This document shows positions 61,559 through 64,000 of a stretch of 64,000 nt of DNA, piece by piece. This DNA comes from an uncultured Pseudoflavonifractor sp. (GTDB taxonomy: Bacteria > Bacillota > Clostridia > Oscillospirales > Oscillospiraceae). Both the position numbers and the translations under genes were made by a program. Each line of letters starts with the position of its first letter. Position 1 is the stretch's first letter. The stretch covers positions 59,112 through 123,111 of the forward strand of contig NZ_CALXGI010000002.1 in the NCBI RefSeq assembly GCF_944387805.1. The letters are read 5' to 3'. The notes under the pieces are model-generated. The model ran no database searches. It was not told the origin of the DNA and worked only from the letters and a program-made list of their open reading frames with translations.

Positions 61559-63811
61559 TTAGGCGGCGATAAATGCGGAGATAATATCTGCCGCCTGGTC
61601 AGCGGTCAGGGTTCCCTGGGGCTGGAAGAGATTATCCTCTCCCACAGGGATATCCTGCTGAATCACGTTCCACATGACAGCCTCGAATGCCCAGGAGGAG
61701 ATGGCGGACACATCCCCATAGGGGATCATGACAGCCCAATCGCCCTGGGGCCCTTTGCCCAAAGTCTTGGCGGCGTTGAGCAGCATGACGGCTGCCTGTT
61801 CCCGGGTGATGGCCTGGTCAGGCAGGAACTGACCTGCGCCGTTGCCGCTGATGATGCCATTGTCCGCGGCCCAGTCCACTGCGAAACTATCCGCCACATC
61901 GGTAAAGGCCGCAGGAGAAACCTGGACGGACTCACTTCCCACCATAGCCTCATACAGCTGCTCCACAAATGCCCGGCGGGTCACGGCGGAGGTGCCGGCG
62001 TTAAGCGTCCAGTGGCTGCGGGCCTCAGGCGGTGTGATAGTCTTGCCCTCGGCGGTCATAGCCTTGATATACTCGGCGATAACCAGGGTGACAGAACCGC
62101 CGATGGAGCCAAACTGCTCGGAGACGGAGCCGTCCCACAGAACGGCGTCGGTACCCATGGTAATGCCAGTGACAGCGTACCAGCCGAACTCATCGCCGGC
62201 CGCATTGGCGGACAGCCGATAGGAGTTAATGGCCACTTTGAAGGTCTGATCGTCTGTAACCGGCTTGCCCTGGTAGGTCATGTTGACTACCCGGCTGCCC
62301 TCGGGGTTGCCCATGTAGATGTCATAGTCAATGCCGTAGAGCTGGTCAGTGCCAAAGCCGCCGCCGGTAATGGTACCGTCAGCCTCCACGGTGAAGTCCT
62401 TGGTGCAGTCCTCCAGCCAGTCCTTCAGCTGCTTGCCGGTCATTTGGATCATGTAGATCAGGTTGTTGTCGTACTTATAGAAGGAATAGCAGTCCTTCAG
62501 GCTGATGGGGGCGCTCTCAGCGCCATTCAGCAGCTGGCCGATGCAGAAATCCTTGTTGGCCACAGGAGAGGCCAGGGACAGATCAGCGCCGGTGGCCCAC
62601 AGCTGAGCCTCATGAACCAGGTTCATAGTGTCGCTCTGGACATGGAACAGGTCAGTCTCGTCATCCCAGTCGCCGGACAGGGTGCCAATCTGTTCCGTGA
62701 CGAAGGGCAGAGTCCGGTCGTAATAGGGCTGCATGAGGGCCTTCAGTCCGGCGTCGTTTTCGTAGGCGGTCAGGTCCATGTTCTCGCTTGCGCCGATGGT
62801 AAAGGTGCCGTCGGCAGCGATGGTGACAGTGGTCTTGGTCAGAGTGGAGGTTCCGCCGTTGACGCAGGGCACAGTCTTGCCGTCGGCGTTCTTCATCTCT
62901 GTGACGCCCACCTTGTGGTTGTGGCCGGCAATGACCATGTCGATGCCGGTGGTGTTCTCCACCAGGTGGCGGACCTGGTTTTCAGGGGAGAAATCCGTCT
63001 TGCCGGTCTCCACGGCGTCGCCGTCACCGGCGCCCACCAGCCCGCTGTCCTCGCCGGAGTGACAGGAGACGATGACGAAATCACAGCCCTCGTCCTCCCG
63101 CAGAGCCTTCTGCCAGTAGTTGGTCCACTCATAGGCATAGGTGCGGTCTGTGTTGTCTCTGTGGACAAAGTCAGAGCCCTCATAGTGGGTAGGCAGGTCC
63201 CAGTTGGGGACATTTACATTTTCAAAGCCCAGGATACCCACCTTGAACTCCCTGCCGCCCACATCAAAGGTCATAACCTTGTAGGGCTTCATATTGGGCT
63301 CCTGGGTGGCAATATTGATATAGTTTGCGCAGAGAGCATCCACCGGAGTACCCGCGTATTTATTCGTTGTGTCAGCCAGCATATCGTAGAAAATCTGCTG
63401 GCTCTCCATGTCAAAGTTGAACTCGTGATTGCCGGGAACAAAGGCGTCATAGCCAATGTAGCGCAGGCAGATGGCCATCGGGTTGTCCACTCCGCCCTCC
63501 ATGTTCATGTTGTAGCTGGTGATAGAGCTGCCCTGGATGATGTCGCCGTTGTCGATGAGGATGGTTCCGTCCATGGCCGCCCGCTCTTCCTCCATGGCGG
63601 TGGCCACCTTCAGATAGCTGTTCTTTACTTCCTTGCCGTCAATGGGATTGAGGTCGTAGCATTTTCCGTGCATGTCGGTGGTGGAGTAGATACCCAGGGT
63701 GAAGGTCTCTGCCTCTGCTGCCATGGCCGTCATACTGGCGCAGCCCAGCAGCATGGCGGCAGACAGTACACCTGCGAGAGCCTTACGGAGATACGAGCGG
63801 TGTTTCTTCAT
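61559..63811 (-). CDS. Secreted 5'-nucleotidase/2',3'-cyclic phosphodiesterase with SLH domains
   Basis: 750 residues. Signal peptide (about 1-34, ending A-M-A-A). The metallophosphatase domain shows T-T-D-M-H-G, D-N-G-D, G-N-H-E-F, C-H-S-G-E-D and G-H-N-H. A 5'-nucleotidase C-terminal substrate domain follows (about 370-570). The last 140 residues are surface-layer-homology-like (I-I-S-G-N-G-A-G-Q-F-L-P-D-Q-A-I-T-R-E-Q), which should hold it on the wall. Role: extracellular salvage of nucleotides. ATG at 63811 with GAGG upstream. Confidence 0.93.
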   Translation of the reverse strand: MKKHRSYLRKALAGVLSAAMLLGCASMTAMAAEAETFTLGIYSTTDMHGKCYDLNPIDGKEVKNSYLKVATAMEEERAAMDGTILIDNGDIIQGSSITSYNMNMEGGVDNPMAICLRYIGYDAFVPGNHEFNFDMESQQIFYDMLADTTNKYAGTPVDALCANYINIATQEPNMKPYKVMTFDVGGREFKVGILGFENVNVPNWDLPTHYEGSDFVHRDNTDRTYAYEWTNYWQKALREDEGCDFVIVSCHSGEDSGLVGAGDGDAVETGKTDFSPENQVRHLVENTTGIDMVIAGHNHKVGVTEMKNADGKTVPCVNGGTSTLTKTTVTIAADGTFTIGASENMDLTAYENDAGLKALMQPYYDRTLPFVTEQIGTLSGDWDDETDLFHVQSDTMNLVHEAQLWATGADLSLASPVANKDFCIGQLLNGAESAPISLKDCYSFYKYDNNLIYMIQMTGKQLKDWLEDCTKDFTVEADGTITGGGFGTDQLYGIDYDIYMGNPEGSRVVNMTYQGKPVTDDQTFKVAINSYRLSANAAGDEFGWYAVTGITMGTDAVLWDGSVSEQFGSIGGSVTLVIAEYIKAMTAEGKTITPPEARSHWTLNAGTSAVTRRAFVEQLYEAMVGSESVQVSPAAFTDVADSFAVDWAADNGIISGNGAGQFLPDQAITREQAAVMLLNAAKTLGKGPQGDWAVMIPYGDVSAISSWAFEAVMWNVIQQDIPVGEDNLFQPQGTLTADQAADIISAFIAA

Positions 63812-63860
63812 ACTTTTTCCTCTTTTCTTTTTAGTTTGACGAACTCCCAGGGGTATCTGT

Positions 63861-63889
63861 ATTATAACATCCAATGTGCCGGACTGAAA
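63861..63889 (-). promoter_or_regulatory. Candidate promoter of the 5'-nucleotidase gene
   Basis: Minus strand TATAAT (63866-63861), with a weak TTTCAG-like -35 17 bases upstream. Confidence 0.5.
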
Positions 63890-63930
63890 TCCTCAAATGT
63901 ATGAAAGTGTCCGAAAATCTGTGCAGTCAC

Positions 63931-64000
63931 AACCTCCGGCTAAGCCGGAGGCTTGATTAAGCCCTATAAGGGCATAATACAGACAATACCCCTAAAGGGG
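63931..64000. repeat. Three tandem short hairpins at window edge, possible IS200/IS605-type end
   Basis: CCTCCGGC-TAA-GCCGGAGG (63933-63951), GCCCT-ATA-AGGGC (63961-63973) and CCCCT-AA-AGGGG (63989-64000) in a row. No gene is visible in the last 189 bases. Short imperfect hairpins in series are what single-strand transposases of the IS200/IS605 group recognise at their ends, but no transposase lies inside the window, so this is only a suggestion. Confidence 0.45.

Noticed and set aside
62012..63904. Long plus-strand open frame of 630 codons
   Set aside because: Exact antisense of the 5'-nucleotidase gene; no recognisable domain.
63931..64000. Start of a CRISPR array
   Set aside because: The three hairpins differ from each other in sequence, so there is no direct repeat-spacer pattern.

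Overview
The window reads as chromosomal core genome of an anaerobic, endospore-forming, GC-rich Clostridia member. The closest guess is the Oscillospiraceae/Flavonifractor-Lawsonibacter-Intestinimonas area; this is an inference from gene content and gene order, not from a marker search. Supporting evidence is a complete spoIIIAA-AH operon, spoIIM, a sigH-type sigma factor, a SCIFF peptide with its radical SAM maturase, an archaeal/fungal-type aspartate-semialdehyde dehydrogenase, T-box and lysine riboswitch control, a zinc-type L28 and frequent GTG/TTG starts. I see no phage, CRISPR array, tRNA or rRNA. The one possible mobile-element trace is a run of three small hairpins cut by the right edge.

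Layout. 1-3.8 kb (minus): three consecutive M42 aminopeptidase genes downstream of murD. 3.9-4.4 kb (plus): RNase P RNA with its own promoter and terminator. 4.4-7.3 kb (minus): an AI-2E family permease, then tyrS behind a tyrosine T-box. 7.3-18 kb (minus): the classic Firmicute string asp23 - nusB - Kae1-like - xseA - xseB - ispA - DUF212/PAP2 - dxs - tlyA - nadK - argR - recN. 18-23 kb (minus): spoIIIAA-AH behind a sigma-E-like promoter. 23-33 kb (minus): yebC, nif3-like, trmK, DUF1858, a zinc-ribbon protein, sigH, glmM, ruvCAB, xerD, spoIIM, proC. 33.5-40.1 kb (minus): SpoIID-domain protein - queA - tgt - yajC - TIGR04086 membrane protein - scfA - scfB. 40.2-43.9 kb (plus): lysine riboswitch - asd - dapA - dapB, then rpmB. 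44-48.3 kb (minus): a two-gene M16 peptidase pair, lgt, folD. 48.6-53.3 kb (plus): ylxM - ffh - rpsP - khpA - rimM - trmD, then degV. 53.3-63.8 kb (minus): a GNAT acetyltransferase, a DUF1836 regulator / NfeD-like / flotillin cluster, a secreted flavin reductase, rarA with a patatin-like lipase, and an SLH-anchored 5'-nucleotidase.

How the genes work together. Most of the window is housekeeping: wall precursors (murD, glmM), isoprenoids (dxs, ispA), lysine and diaminopimelate (asd-dapA-dapB, sensed by lysine), DNA repair (recN, ruvABC, xseAB, rarA, xerD), translation and secretion (ffh, rpsP, rimM, trmD, tyrS, queA-tgt, yajC, lgt) and sporulation. The more unusual parts are the triple M42 cluster, the scfAB peptide unit with its own promoter, the flotillin module whose NfeD-like partner carries calcium-type repeats, and the envelope flavoprotein, which lacks the fumarate-reductase arginines and has a ketosteroid-dehydrogenase-like Y-P-x-x-G motif. 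No clearly undescribed multi-gene system stands out; these four are the best leads.
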